Positions 21,918-33,032 of a stretch of DNA of 64,000 nt are shown in pieces. The translations under genes were made by a program, and so were the position numbers. Under the pieces are notes generated by a model. It was not told where the DNA came from. It made no database searches and was given only the letters and a program-made list of their open reading frames with translations. The stretch lies in the NCBI RefSeq assembly GCF_003343245.1, contig NZ_CP024901.1, positions 496,001 to 560,000 on the forward strand. The letters run 5' to 3'. This DNA comes from Photorhabdus laumondii subsp. laumondii. GTDB lineage: Bacteria; Pseudomonadota; Gammaproteobacteria; Enterobacterales; Enterobacteriaceae. Position 1 is the stretch's first letter; every line of letters starts with the position of its first letter.

Positions 21918-22499
21918 ATGGGTTTATCACAATATCATTGGCTTAATGAGCCATCTGATTGGCAATGTGGAAGCGGCTGGCTTAATGTCACTACAGATCA
22001 TAAAACTGACTTTTGGCAACGAACATGGTATGGCTTTGAACGTCATAATGGTCATGTTTTTGGGCGTTATGTTGAGGATGATTTCACCTTTCAACTCTGT
22101 ATTGAAGGCTGTTTTGAACATTTATACGATCAGGCAGGAGTCATGCTATTAGTCGATGAGAAACATTGGCTGAAAGGCGGAATTGAATATTCTGATGGTC
22201 ATGCCTCGATTGGTAGTGTGCTAACACGTCATCATTCTGATTGGTCTATGGGCGTATTTCCTGGTGATGCTAGTAAATTTTGGTTACGTTTGACTCGTGA
22301 AGAGGGATATTTAAGACTGCAATATTCCACTGATGGTTTTCGGTGGCCATTGTTGAGGTTATCTCCTTTTTTTGAAGATAAACAACCTGTCTTTGTTGGT
22401 GCAATGTGTTGTTCTCCAGAGCGGCACGGATTACAGGTGCGGTTTTCTGATTTCCAATTGACACCACCAATAAAAAAACCATTGCATGATTTAAGTTAG
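21918..22499 (+). CDS. DUF1349 protein
   Basis: 193 residues, no signal peptide. DUF1349 proteins have a concanavalin-like jelly-roll of the YeaN/regulation-of-enolase type. Visible features: WLNVTTDHKTDFWQRTWYG near the start, AGVMLLVDEKHWLKGGIEY in the middle, and the family-like stretch WLRLTREEGYLRLQYSTDG. The beta-rich fold suggests binding of a sugar or sugar acid, but no activity is established. The start has GAGGGAG upstream. Probably works with the preceding transporter. Confidence 0.78.
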   Translation: MGLSQYHWLNEPSDWQCGSGWLNVTTDHKTDFWQRTWYGFERHNGHVFGRYVEDDFTFQLCIEGCFEHLYDQAGVMLLVDEKHWLKGGIEYSDGHASIGSVLTRHHSDWSMGVFPGDASKFWLRLTREEGYLRLQYSTDGFRWPLLRLSPFFEDKQPVFVGAMCCSPERHGLQVRFSDFQLTPPIKKPLHDLS

Positions 22500-22513
22500 C
22501 CAGACAGGCTTTA

Positions 22514-22542
22514 AACACCCGGAGCAATGTACTTCGGGTGTT
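22514..22542 (+). terminator. Candidate terminator after the DUF1349 gene
   Basis: Stem AACACCCG / CGGGTGTT (22514-22521 and 22535-22542) just after the stop codon and immediately before ERIC copy 5. The U-tract is weak (TTATAT), because the repeat starts there. Confidence 0.55.
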
Positions 22543-22668
22543 ATATACGTCATCTTTCAAGTTGCCTCTTTGTTGGCTGCACTCCCTCACCCCGGTCACA
22601 TTGTTATCTATGCTCCCGGGGATTCGCTCCCTTGCCGTCGCGATCCATCTTGAAATCTATAGGGTATA
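22542..22668 (-). repeat. ERIC repeat, copy 5, abutting an IS element
   Basis: 127-bp ERIC in minus orientation. Its right end GGGTATA (22662-22668) shares the TA at 22667-22668 with the left end of the IS630-type element that follows. Confidence 0.93.
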
Positions 22669-23767
22669 TACCCGTAATCATTGAAGATGCTTGATTTTAT
22701 CCGAAATGGAGATCATTATCCTCGCTATGAAAATATTCATTACCGATGAACAAAAAGCCGAACTTGAACATCTCCATCACACCTGCCGTGATAAGAGGGA
22801 GTGTGATCGCATCAAAGCGGTCCTGCTGGCCTCTGAAGGCTGGAGTTCAGTGATGATCGCTCAGGCCCTGCGTCTTCATGAAATGACCGTTAACCGTCAT
22901 ATCAGCGATTACCTTAATCAAGGTAAACTTAAATCTGATAATGGGGGGTCTGATAGTTTGCTTTCTCAAGAACAAACTGATTTTTTAATCAATCACTTAT
23001 CTCAACATCTTTTCCATCACACCCATGAAATCGTGGCCTATGTTGCTCAGCTCTGGAATATTACCTTTAGCATTCCCGGCATGAATAAATGGCTACACCG
23101 TCAGGGTTTTTCTTATAAAAAACCTTGTGGCGTCCCTCATAAATTCGACGCAGAAAAACAGCGACAATTTATTGAATATTATGAGAATCTTAAAGTCACA
23201 GCGAAAGACGAACCCATCCTTTTTCTTGATGCTGTTCACCCGACTCAAGGCACCAAACTCGGTTATGGCTGGATGCGAAAAGGCGAGAAAAAAACAGTAA
23301 AAACAACAGGAAGCCGGACTCGCCTGAATATATTGGGCGCGCTCAACCTGAATGCCATTGGTCGTACGGTGTTCCAGGAATATCAAACCATCAATGACTA
23401 CAACATTTGCTGTTTTTTCAATGAAATAAGAAAGTCTTATCCTGACTATCATCAAAAAATTCATCTTATTGTGGATGGGGCGGGTTACAACAAAGCTCAT
23501 CTTGTTAAGGAGTGGGCTTATGTTAGCAATATTGAGTTACATTACCTTCCTCCCTATAGCCCAAATTTAAACCCAATAGAGCGATTATGGAAGGTCATGA
23601 ATGAACAGGTTCGAAATAACCGTTATTTTGCGGATAAACATGAATTTCGAGACAACGTCTTCAAATTTTTCACCACAACGCTACCGGATATAGCGGACTC
23701 GCTGATGTCTAGAATTAACGACCATTTTCAGGTGCTAAAAACTGCATCTTGAAGTTTCTTGGGTATA
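22667..23767 (+). mobile_element. IS630-type insertion sequence with ERIC-like ends
   Basis: Bounded by imperfect inverted repeats: left TATACCCG then ATTGAAGATGC at positions 14-24, right (reverse complement) TATACCCAA then TTCAAGATGCA at positions 15-25. TA lies at each border. Length 1101 bp including the TA pairs, with one intact transposase gene. Both ends resemble the two ends of ERIC repeats: the left end matches the ERIC end starting TATACCCGTTATC in 20 of 24 positions, and the right end matches the ERIC end starting TATACCCAATGG in 21 of 25. Confidence 0.85.
22727..23752 (+). CDS. IS630-family transposase (ERIC-ended element)
   Basis: 341 residues from MKIFITDEQK, chosen because the preceding 12 in-frame codons (from 22691) are unlike family N-termini. 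Helix-turn-helix MIAQALRLHEMTVNRHISDY (about residues 44-63). Catalytic triad: ILFLDAVHPTQ (Asp, about 169), LIVDGAGYNKA (Asp, about 250), PPYSPNLNPIERLW (Glu, about 287). Intact and possibly active. It belongs to a different IS630 subgroup from the transposase at 5756-6769. If its terminal-repeat recognition is as loose as the repeats themselves, it is a candidate enzyme for moving ERIC repeats. Confidence 0.92.
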   Translation: MKIFITDEQKAELEHLHHTCRDKRECDRIKAVLLASEGWSSVMIAQALRLHEMTVNRHISDYLNQGKLKSDNGGSDSLLSQEQTDFLINHLSQHLFHHTHEIVAYVAQLWNITFSIPGMNKWLHRQGFSYKKPCGVPHKFDAEKQRQFIEYYENLKVTAKDEPILFLDAVHPTQGTKLGYGWMRKGEKKTVKTTGSRTRLNILGALNLNAIGRTVFQEYQTINDYNICCFFNEIRKSYPDYHQKIHLIVDGAGYNKAHLVKEWAYVSNIELHYLPPYSPNLNPIERLWKVMNEQVRNNRYFADKHEFRDNVFKFFTTTLPDIADSLMSRINDHFQVLKTAS

Positions 23768-23785
23768 TATATCAAGGCCCGATGT

Positions 23786-24271
23786 TTAAACTCTTTCTAG
23801 AATAAAACCGGTAAAGTCAGCAGTTGCCTCTTCTGGAAGTTCTACAAATTGGTCTTTCAGCATGTAAATACGTAAAAGTCCTTCTTCATCTGTGTTTAAT
23901 TCAACTGAACCGGTCGTAAAATTGAAGCTATTGACAACAAAGGATTCAGGGCCAAATGTGCGATTCTGTAAGCCAAAATAAGCGGGCAAGGCCCTTTGTG
24001 GTGTTAGTTGAGTCGATAAGCGTGCTGTACCCGTCAGTCGATATTTAACGTTAGGTTCCAACCCTGTTATTATTTGATCAATGACACCAGAGCTGGAATA
24101 GGTTTGGATGCTAAGAAAATTAACGCCATTCTCGGACAGGATTTCTACAGTTTCAGGGGTTGGGATTCTCCAGCCACGATATCCTTCGTTAAATGAACCA
24201 TTAACCAGCTCTTTATTAGCGTTTTTTGTATCAGAATAATCTGCGCTATTTAGCATTTTCTTCATATCCAT
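23786..24271 (-). CDS. Lectin-like / carbohydrate-binding-module-like protein A
   Basis: 161 residues, no signal peptide, no cysteine. After a short polar head (MLNSADYSDTKNANKE), LVNGSFNEGYRGWRIP and the closing ADFTGFILERV are the pattern of galactose-binding-like jelly-roll domains (CBM4/9-like), where N-G-S-F-E/N-x-G-x-x-G-W opens the first strand. VIDQIITGLEPNVKYRLTGTARL is the central strand pair seen in such modules. Probably binds sugar; no enzyme domain is attached. A paralogue lies 311 bp upstream in the same direction. Specific ligand unknown. Confidence 0.6.
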   Translation of the reverse strand: MDMKKMLNSADYSDTKNANKELVNGSFNEGYRGWRIPTPETVEILSENGVNFLSIQTYSSSGVIDQIITGLEPNVKYRLTGTARLSTQLTPQRALPAYFGLQNRTFGPESFVVNSFNFTTGSVELNTDEEGLLRIYMLKDQFVELPEEATADFTGFILERV

Positions 24272-24518
24272 ATATGAGTCCTTTTAAATGAATGGCAATT
24301 AAATTTAATTTTGCTTAATAATTTTTTCCTATAAATACTTTAGCAATAATGAAAAAATATTCAATCATGTTTTTTGATTGAAGATTAGGCTTGTGATAAT
24401 TAATGTGAAAATAAATGACAGGGCTAAATTATTTCGATGGGAATTTATCTTAAAATAATTGAACTATATTCCAGTTAAGATATTAATTTATAATTTTTAA
24501 ATTTATTTTCTCAACCAA

Positions 24519-24553
24519 TTAAAACACCCAGAGCCGTGAACTCTGGATGTTTA
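24519..24553 (-). terminator. Terminator after lectin-like gene B
   Basis: On the minus strand the stem AAACATCCAGAG / CTCTGGGTGTTT, with one G-T pair and a short loop, is followed by TAATTGG. It lies just downstream of the stop at 24583, so the two paralogues are probably transcribed separately. Confidence 0.7.
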
Positions 24554-24582
24554 AAATGTTAAAATATATCGAAGTTAAATGC

Positions 24583-25059
24583 TTAAGCTTGCTCTAAAAT
24601 AAAACCGGTAAAGTCAGCGGTTTCTCCGTCTGGTCGAGGACCAACTTGGTCTTTCAATAAATAAACGCGTAAAAGTCCCTCTTGATCTGTACTTAATTCT
24701 ACCGAACCGGTTGTAAAATCGGTGCTGTTTACAGCAAAAGTGTTGGGGCCTTCGGTGCGACTCTGTAAACCAAAATAAGCTGATGAGGCCCATTCTGATG
24801 ATACGCGAGCTGTACCTGTTAGTTTATATTTAGTGTTAGGTTCTAATCCTTCGATAATTTGATCAATGACGCCAGAACCGGTAACGCTTTGGATTCTGAT
24901 AAAGTGAACGCCATTTTCAGATAAGATTTCTACTGACTCAGGAGCTGGGATTCTCCAGCCGTTATATCCCTCTTCGAATGAGCCGTTAACCAGTTCTTTA
25001 TGAGAGTTTTTCTTGCTATCAGAATAATCTTCATTATTCAGGATTTCTTGTACGTTCAT
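24583..25059 (-). CDS. Lectin-like / carbohydrate-binding-module-like protein B
   Basis: 158 residues, paralogue of the protein at 23786-24271, with the same layout: polar head, LVNGSFEEGYNGWRIPAPE, VIDQIIEGLEPNTKYKLTG, YFGLQSRTEGP, and the ending ADFTGFILEQA. The two share roughly two thirds of positions by eye. The main differences are in a loop near residues 86-95 (SSEWASSAYF against STQLTPQRALPAYF) and near LKDQ. No signal peptide, so it is either intracellular or released by lysis or another route. Its own terminator follows. Same functional uncertainty as its neighbour. Confidence 0.6.
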   Translation of the reverse strand: MNVQEILNNEDYSDSKKNSHKELVNGSFEEGYNGWRIPAPESVEILSENGVHFIRIQSVTGSGVIDQIIEGLEPNTKYKLTGTARVSSEWASSAYFGLQSRTEGPNTFAVNSTDFTTGSVELSTDQEGLLRVYLLKDQVGPRPDGETADFTGFILEQA

Positions 25060-25463
25060 ATATTAGTCCTTTTTAAATAGATAGAAATGAATTTAATTTC
25101 TTTCAGCACTTTGTTTTTCGGGGGGGCACTTTATCAATAATGGGATAATACTCAATTGTATTTTTTGTTGGTGGTGAATTGTAATTTGTATAAATTAATA
25201 CAAGAATAAATGAGTTATAAGCGCTTATCCTGATAGGTGTTTCTGTAGGCTAATTTGTTGCTCGTGACAATGCTCATTGTTGCAGAAATGTTATGTTGAA
25301 ATATTAGTCACATTGAGAGAAAGAATAGAGTGAATAATGAGGTAATATCTATGACTGTTTGAAATTCATCGGATATATTTATATTAAATCTTATTTCTTA
25401 TGATTATTTCTTGTTAAATACTCTTATCTAAAATAGAATTATTTTAGATAAGAGAAAATTAAA
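25060..25463. other. Gene-free spacer between lectin-like gene B and thiH
   Basis: About 400 bp of AT-rich DNA that should hold the promoter of lectin-like gene B. The thi operon terminator lies at its right edge. Nothing else is recognised. Confidence 0.5.
25421..25454 (-). terminator. Terminator of the thi operon
   Basis: Perfect 15-bp stem CTCTTATCTAAAATA / TATTTTAGATAAGAG (25421-25435 and 25440-25454) with a 4-nt loop, 9 bp past the thiH stop. Confidence 0.8.
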
Positions 25464-26603
25464 TTATCGACCTAAATAGTTATCCCAATCTTTCCAGACA
25501 GGCTGTAATCCGGCTTTAATTAATGCGTCTGCGACCTGATAGACAGAACGGTTATCATGCGGCATAAATTGTTCCAATTCTTCGTGGCGACTATCTGCGT
25601 AACCACCGGGTTGGGTTTTCGAACCGGCACTAACGTTGTTGATTGCCAGTGGTATGATGTGATCGCGGAAGAATGGAGATTCACGAGTGGAAATAGACAG
25701 CTCAACATCTGGCGCAAATAGACGAAAAGCACAAATCAGTTGTACCAGTTCTGCTTCACTCATTAGCGATGCCGGTTCAATCCCTCCGGTACAAGGTCGT
25801 AAACGTGGGAATGAAATAGAGTAACGGCTTTGCCAGTATGTGCGTTGCAGAAAGAATAAATGCTCCGCCACCATATAGCAGTCTGTCCGCCAATGACTAG
25901 AAAGGCCAATCAATGCCCCTAAACCGATTTTATCGATTTTTGCCCGACCAAGACGATCGGGTGTTTCTAATCGCCAGTGGAAATCCCGTTTCTTACCTCG
26001 TAGATGATGCAACAGGTAAGTTGGTTGATGATAGGTTTCCTGATAAACCATCACGCCATCTAGCCCCAGAGTTTTTAATTCTGAGTACTCTTCCTGTGTC
26101 ATAGGCTGGACTTCCATCATGATTGAGCTGAAATACTCGCGGATAAGCGGCAGATAGTGGCGGAAATAATCCATACCGACCTTGCCCTGATGTTCTCCGG
26201 TGACTAATAACAGATTGTTGAAGCCCAGCGCTTTAATCGCCTGACATTCGGCAATAATTTCATCTTTATTCAGTATCTTGCGTTTGATGCGGTTACTCAT
26301 TGAGAACCCGCAATAGGTGCAATCATTGGCACACAAATTGGAGAGATAAAGTGGCACATAGAAACCTACGGTGTTACCGAAGCGTTGACGCGTCAGTTTT
26401 TGTGCCCGTTGTGCCAGCGGTTCGATGTAGGGTTTCGCTGCTGGTGAGAGCAAGGCCATAAAATCGTCCAGATTTAATTTGTTACTGCTTAATGCTTGTT
26501 CAACATCCTGCGCGGTTTTGCTATGAATGCGCAGGGTGATGTCATCCCAACTCAATTGTTGCCAGCGATAACTAAAATTGCTGTTCGTAAGATGATTCGT
26601 CAT
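25464..26603 (-). CDS. thiH: 2-iminoacetate synthase ThiH (tyrosine lyase)
   Basis: 379 residues (E. coli 377). A radical SAM enzyme that splits tyrosine into p-cresol and dehydroglycine, which feeds thiazole formation. The CxxxCxxC cluster motif is CANDCTYCGFS (about residues 91-101). Its ATG overlaps the TGA of thiG, so the two are translationally coupled. Last gene of thiCEFSGH. The presence of ThiH rather than ThiO implies the anaerobic-type, tyrosine-dependent thiazole route, as in E. coli. Confidence 0.97.
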   Translation of the reverse strand: MTNHLTNSNFSYRWQQLSWDDITLRIHSKTAQDVEQALSSNKLNLDDFMALLSPAAKPYIEPLAQRAQKLTRQRFGNTVGFYVPLYLSNLCANDCTYCGFSMSNRIKRKILNKDEIIAECQAIKALGFNNLLLVTGEHQGKVGMDYFRHYLPLIREYFSSIMMEVQPMTQEEYSELKTLGLDGVMVYQETYHQPTYLLHHLRGKKRDFHWRLETPDRLGRAKIDKIGLGALIGLSSHWRTDCYMVAEHLFFLQRTYWQSRYSISFPRLRPCTGGIEPASLMSEAELVQLICAFRLFAPDVELSISTRESPFFRDHIIPLAINNVSAGSKTQPGGYADSRHEELEQFMPHDNRSVYQVADALIKAGLQPVWKDWDNYLGR

Positions 26604-27370
26604 CAGAGCACTCTCAGGAAATCGGTCAGTGGACTGGATGCAACAGCGTGTTGTTTTGGACTTGCCCGGCCAGCTTGATAAGATAATTCACCCGCTTCAA
26701 TCGCTATTCTGAAGGCTTGAGCCATTTTTACTGGATTACGTGCGACAGCAATTGCGGTGTTGACTAATACAGCATCCGCGCCTAGTTCAAGCGCTTCCAA
26801 TGCATGGCTTGGTGCACCGATGCCGGCATCAATGACCACTGGCACTTGTGCTTGTTCAATAATAATTTGCAGGAAATCTCGGGTTAGTAGCCCTTGATTA
26901 GATCCGATCGGTGCGCCTAAAGGCATAACCGCCGCGCAACCCACTTCTTCCAGACGTTTGCACAAAACAGGATCAGCACTGCAATAGGGCAGAACGACAA
27001 ACCCATCTTTGACCAACATTTCAGCGCCTTTGAGTGTTTCAATCGGGTCAGGTAACAAGTATTTCACATCAGGATGAATCTCCAGCTTGATCCAGTTGGT
27101 TGCCAGTGCTTCACGGGCCAGACGGGCGGCAAACAGGGCCTCTTCTGCGGTTTTGGCCCCAGAAGTATTTGGCAGCAATTTGACGCCAAGTTTTTGCAAT
27201 GGCGCCAAAATAGCGTCATTACCGCTCTGCAAATCAATGCGTTTCATTGCCATCGTGACAAGCTGGCTGCCGGAAGCGGCTATAGCTTGAGTCATTAAAT
27301 TTGCATTGGCGAATTTGCCTGTACCGGTAAATAGACGGGAATGAAAAGTCGTATCAGCAATTTTTAACAT
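26603..27370 (-). CDS. thiG: Thiazole synthase ThiG
   Basis: 255 residues from [20 protein letters not shown], matching the E. coli start (256 residues). A longer in-frame reading through thiS is rejected. A TIM-barrel enzyme that builds thiazole phosphate from deoxyxylulose phosphate, ThiS thiocarboxylate and dehydroglycine. The lysine of the Schiff base is in the TMAMKRIDL / WIKLEIHPD region, and the phosphate-binding segments [25 protein letters not shown] (split here as [11 protein letters not shown] and [14 protein letters not shown]) are intact. Starts 1 bp after thiS. Confidence 0.97.
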   Translation of the reverse strand: MLKIADTTFHSRLFTGTGKFANANLMTQAIAASGSQLVTMAMKRIDLQSGNDAILAPLQKLGVKLLPNTSGAKTAEEALFAARLAREALATNWIKLEIHPDVKYLLPDPIETLKGAEMLVKDGFVVLPYCSADPVLCKRLEEVGCAAVMPLGAPIGSNQGLLTRDFLQIIIEQAQVPVVIDAGIGAPSHALEALELGADAVLVNTAIAVARNPVKMAQAFRIAIEAGELSYQAGRASPKQHAVASSPLTDFLRVL

Positions 27371-27371
27371 A

Positions 27372-27572
27372 TCAACCTCCAGCAATAGCCTGAAACAAAA
27401 GGATATTGTCTCCATCATTAATTCGATGCGTATTCCACTCTGAACGCGGAATAATGGTTTGATTAATAGCCAGTGCCATTCCCGGTTGTGTTTGTTCAAG
27501 TTGTTCTAGCAATTGCTGTATAGCCAGAGAAGCCATAAGCTCCATCGGCTGGTCGTTTACCGTAATTTTCAT
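27372..27572 (-). CDS. thiS: Sulfur carrier protein ThiS
   Basis: 66 residues from [10 protein letters not shown], the same length as in E. coli. Ubiquitin-like fold with the essential C-terminal Gly-Gly (FQAIAGG) that is adenylated by ThiF and converted to a thiocarboxylate. The chosen ATG overlaps the thiF stop by 4 bases (ATGA). An upstream in-frame start would lie within thiF and was rejected. Confidence 0.96.
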   Translation of the reverse strand: MKITVNDQPMELMASLAIQQLLEQLEQTQPGMALAINQTIIPRSEWNTHRINDGDNILLFQAIAGG

Positions 27573-28318
27573 GCCATATCTCCGCAAATCGGGCATTGCT
27601 GCGACCGGTTAAGTTGTAGTGTGCTCCAGCTTTGTTGTTTACCATCAAACAGTCGGAGTTTGCCGCTTAACGGAGAGGGAAGCCCAGTTAACATTTTGAT
27701 GGCTTCTAATGCCTGTAATGTGCCGATGATACCGACTATCGGACCTAATACACCCGCAGTCCGGCAATTTCGTAGAGGCTCTTGCTGTTCAGGGTAGAGA
27801 CAGTTATAGCAGCCATGAAGATAAGGGGGTTCAAATACCATAAGTTGGCCGCTAAAACCGACAGCACTGCCGCTGATCAACGGTTTTCGCGTTGCCACAC
27901 AAGCAGCATTGATAGCGTGGCGGGTTGTCATGTTGTCACAGCAGTCGAGAACCAGATCGACTTGCTTCACGATTGTTGTCAGCGATTCCAGGTTCTGACG
28001 TTGATTAAGAACCATTGTTTTGATCAGCGGATTCAATGCATTGAGTTGATTGGCTGCAAGTTCAGCTTTTGCAGAAGGGATATCCTCAGTGCGGTAAAGT
28101 ATTTGCCGTTGTAAATTGGAGATGTGTAAGTGGTCATCATCAGCGAGATAAATTGTTCCCACACCGGCTCCGGCCAGATAGAGAGAGGCAGGAGCGCCTA
28201 GTCCTCCCAGTCCGACAATCAATACGTGGCTGGATTTCAGTTTTTCCTGTCCTTCCGGGCCAATATCTTCGAGTAACAGTTGTCGGCTGTAACGCATAAA
28301 TTCTTGATCATTCAGCAT
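27569..28318 (-). CDS. thiF: ThiS adenylyltransferase ThiF
   Basis: 249 residues (E. coli 251). An E1-like enzyme: LIVGLGGLGAPASLYLAGAG (ATP/Rossmann loop, about residues 32-51), DDDHLHISNLQRQ (about 62-74), the conserved NCRTAGVLGPIVG, and two zinc-binding Cys pairs (CYNC and CPIC near the end). Adenylates the ThiS C-terminus for sulfur transfer. Begins 10 bp after thiE and overlaps thiS. Confidence 0.96.
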   Translation of the reverse strand: MLNDQEFMRYSRQLLLEDIGPEGQEKLKSSHVLIVGLGGLGAPASLYLAGAGVGTIYLADDDHLHISNLQRQILYRTEDIPSAKAELAANQLNALNPLIKTMVLNQRQNLESLTTIVKQVDLVLDCCDNMTTRHAINAACVATRKPLISGSAVGFSGQLMVFEPPYLHGCYNCLYPEQQEPLRNCRTAGVLGPIVGIIGTLQALEAIKMLTGLPSPLSGKLRLFDGKQQSWSTLQLNRSQQCPICGDMA

Positions 28319-28328
28319 AAGAACCTCT

Positions 28329-30909
<2,581 letters not shown>

Positions 30910-31027
30910 CTAAACTGTGTTATTGGGAAAGTTGCTTGTCTGGAGCTCGCAGGCAAATGAGTAAGAGTAATATAATTGATGGCTGGACAGACCTGTAAAA
31001 AATTGGGTGGGCTGACAGCGGTTGATT

Positions 31028-31142
31028 ACTCTTGTTCCCTTCGCGGGTATTAACCCGATCAGGTTCCGCGGATCCCGAATTAACGGTCTCAGCCTGTGTA
31101 TGCTGCGATAAAACAGCTTACGCTAGGCACTCCGACAAGAAA
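31028..31142 (-). promoter_or_regulatory. TPP riboswitch (THI element)
   Basis: Read on the minus strand: TGTCGGAGTGCC (P1 side), then CAGGCTGAGACCG with the invariant GCUGAGA, then GGATCCGCGGAACCTGATC, then GGTTAATACCCGCGAAGGGA and the closing AACAAGAG. All conserved blocks of the thiamine pyrophosphate riboswitch are present and in order. It ends about 130 bp before the thiC start and will reduce thiCEFSGH expression when TPP is abundant. Confidence 0.96.
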
Positions 31143-31199
31143 GTAAGCAGTAGTATAGAAGGGATTATGAAAACTACAACCCCTACTGATTGAAAGTAT

Positions 31200-31862
31200 T
31201 TACAGTGACCAGGTTAATTGTTGCCAGCCATGTTGTTGTGCTTCGGTTTTTAAATGGGCATCAGCATTGACCGTAATTACCTCATCGGCAAATTGACACA
31301 TTGGGAGATCATTAATTGAATCACTGTAAAAGCGAATAATTTTGGGATAACTATTTTTCTGTTCCAGCCACTGTTTTATCCGTTTTACTTTACCTTCACG
31401 AAAAGTCGCAATTCCATCTATTTTACCGGTATAACAGCCATTTTCTATTACCATATCAATGCCCAGTGCCGTGTGAATATTCAATTCGGTAGCAATCTTT
31501 TTTACAATAAAAGAGACTGTGGCTGAGATGATCATAATTGGGATTTGTTGCTGTTGATACTCTGCAATAAGAGCTTTAGCTTGCGGATAAAATCGAGGTC
31601 TTATTTTTTCGTTAACAAATTCAGTCAGCCAAAGATCAACTTGTTCTTGTGGAACTTGGTGCAAGGTTTGCAGGCTAAATGCCAGATAATCATTCATATC
31701 CAGTGAACCCGCGCTGTAATCAGCCATCATTTTTTTATCTGCTTCGATAAAAGTTGGATCAGTAATGACACCTTTTTCCCATAAAAACGTGGTCCATATA
31801 GCGCTGGAATCACCGGAAATTAAGGTGTCATCCAGATCAAACACGGCAAGCAATTGAGACAT
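31200..31862 (-). CDS. HAD-IB family phosphatase (phosphoserine-phosphatase-like)
   Basis: 220 residues. Motif I FDLDDTLISGDSS (about residues 8-20), motif II MIISATVSFIV, motif III lysine in FREGKVKRIK and motif IV FYSDSINDLPM. The small helical cap and the YSDS(I/x)NDLP motif place it in the HAD-IB (SerB/CicA-like) group. A small phosphomonoester is the probable substrate, perhaps a phospholipid head group or phosphoserine-like compound. It occupies the place where E. coli has rsd between thiC and nudC; it is on the same strand as thi but past the riboswitch, with its own start. Confidence 0.85.
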   Translation of the reverse strand: MSQLLAVFDLDDTLISGDSSAIWTTFLWEKGVITDPTFIEADKKMMADYSAGSLDMNDYLAFSLQTLHQVPQEQVDLWLTEFVNEKIRPRFYPQAKALIAEYQQQQIPIMIISATVSFIVKKIATELNIHTALGIDMVIENGCYTGKIDGIATFREGKVKRIKQWLEQKNSYPKIIRFYSDSINDLPMCQFADEVITVNADAHLKTEAQQHGWQQLTWSL

Positions 31863-31989
31863 GGTGTTGTGCTCCTCAGATCAAAGTCTATTTAATCGTT
31901 GAGAATAATGCCTATTACTGCCAGATCGGGCAATATGGTCTATGACAATAGTAATAAAGCACGCTTTTCTGATTAGAAAGCGTATGATT

Positions 31990-32116
31990 TATACCCTATG
32001 GATTTCAAGATGGATTGCGACGGCAAGGGAGTGAATCCCCGGGAGCATAGGTAACGATGTGACCGGGGTGAGCGAGTGCAGCCAACAAAGAGGCAACTTG
32101 AAAGATGACGGGTATA
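31990..32116 (+). repeat. ERIC repeat, copy 6, upstream of nudC
   Basis: 127-bp ERIC in plus orientation between the HAD gene and nudC; it ends 27 bp before the first nudC ATG. Confidence 0.93.
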
Positions 32117-32143
32117 TACAGATATTAAAATTAAGATGTCATA

Positions 32144-32920
32144 GTGATGATGATGCAACAACAAATTACAGGTACAGAACATGGCTGGTGGATTATCAGC
32201 AATGAAAATCGTATTTGGCTCCCGAAAGGTGAGTTACCTTTTGGAATGGCAACTCAATGGTCACTGCAAGGAAAAATAGCCTTGCCTATTGGTGAGTGGC
32301 AAGGCGAAAAAGTTTGGCTTATCCGTCAGAAAATGGTTTCAAATATGGTTTCTTTACGGCAAATTGTTGCAAGTGATCGTGGCTTGTTTCAATTAGCTGG
32401 CCGAGGAGTGCAATTGGCAGAGTTTTATCGCTCTCATCAATATTGTGGTTATTGTGGTAATGAAATGCACCATAGTGTCAGTGAATGGGCTTGTCTGTGT
32501 CATCACTGCCATGAACGTTATTATCCGCAGATTGCACCTTGTATTATTGTCGGTATTCGTCGGGATGATCATATTTTGCTGGCTCAACATCAGCACCATC
32601 GTGGAGGGGTGTACACAGTATTGGCGGGATTTGTTGAAGTCGGTGAAACACTCGAAGAAGCTGTTGTCCGCGAAGTGATGGAAGAGAGTAATATTAAAAT
32701 TCGCAATTTACGTTATGTGGCTTCTCAACCGTGGCCTTTCCCTCATTCATTAATGATGGCATTTCTGGCTGATTATGACAGTGGTGAGATCCGCCATGAT
32801 CCGCAAGAGCTGATTAGTGCGGATTGGTATCACTATGATCAATTACCATTGATTCCACCACATAATACTATTGCCCGTCGGTTGATTGAAGATACGATTG
32901 TTCTATGCCGAAATACGTGA
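32144..32920 (+). CDS. nudC: NAD-capped RNA hydrolase / NADH pyrophosphatase
   Basis: 258 residues (E. coli 257). Removes NAD caps from RNA and hydrolyses NADH to NMNH and AMP. A zinc ribbon with CGYC and CHHC pairs (about residues 98-119) precedes the Nudix box [20 protein letters not shown] (about 162-181), which is complete. The MMMMQQQ beginning leaves the exact ATG uncertain (32144-32153). An ERIC ends 27 bp upstream, so the promoter lies before it or in a very small gap. Confidence 0.95.
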   Translation: MMMMQQQITGTEHGWWIISNENRIWLPKGELPFGMATQWSLQGKIALPIGEWQGEKVWLIRQKMVSNMVSLRQIVASDRGLFQLAGRGVQLAEFYRSHQYCGYCGNEMHHSVSEWACLCHHCHERYYPQIAPCIIVGIRRDDHILLAQHQHHRGGVYTVLAGFVEVGETLEEAVVREVMEESNIKIRNLRYVASQPWPFPHSLMMAFLADYDSGEIRHDPQELISADWYHYDQLPLIPPHNTIARRLIEDTIVLCRNT

Positions 32921-33032
32921 TGTACAGTTTGGCGCAATTCAACGGGAGAGATTTACCTATCATGTTACAATGAGGTTCTAATTCATTGTAGTCAGATTAT
33001 GTTGCGGCCAATAAATATAGATGGAGCCTGTC

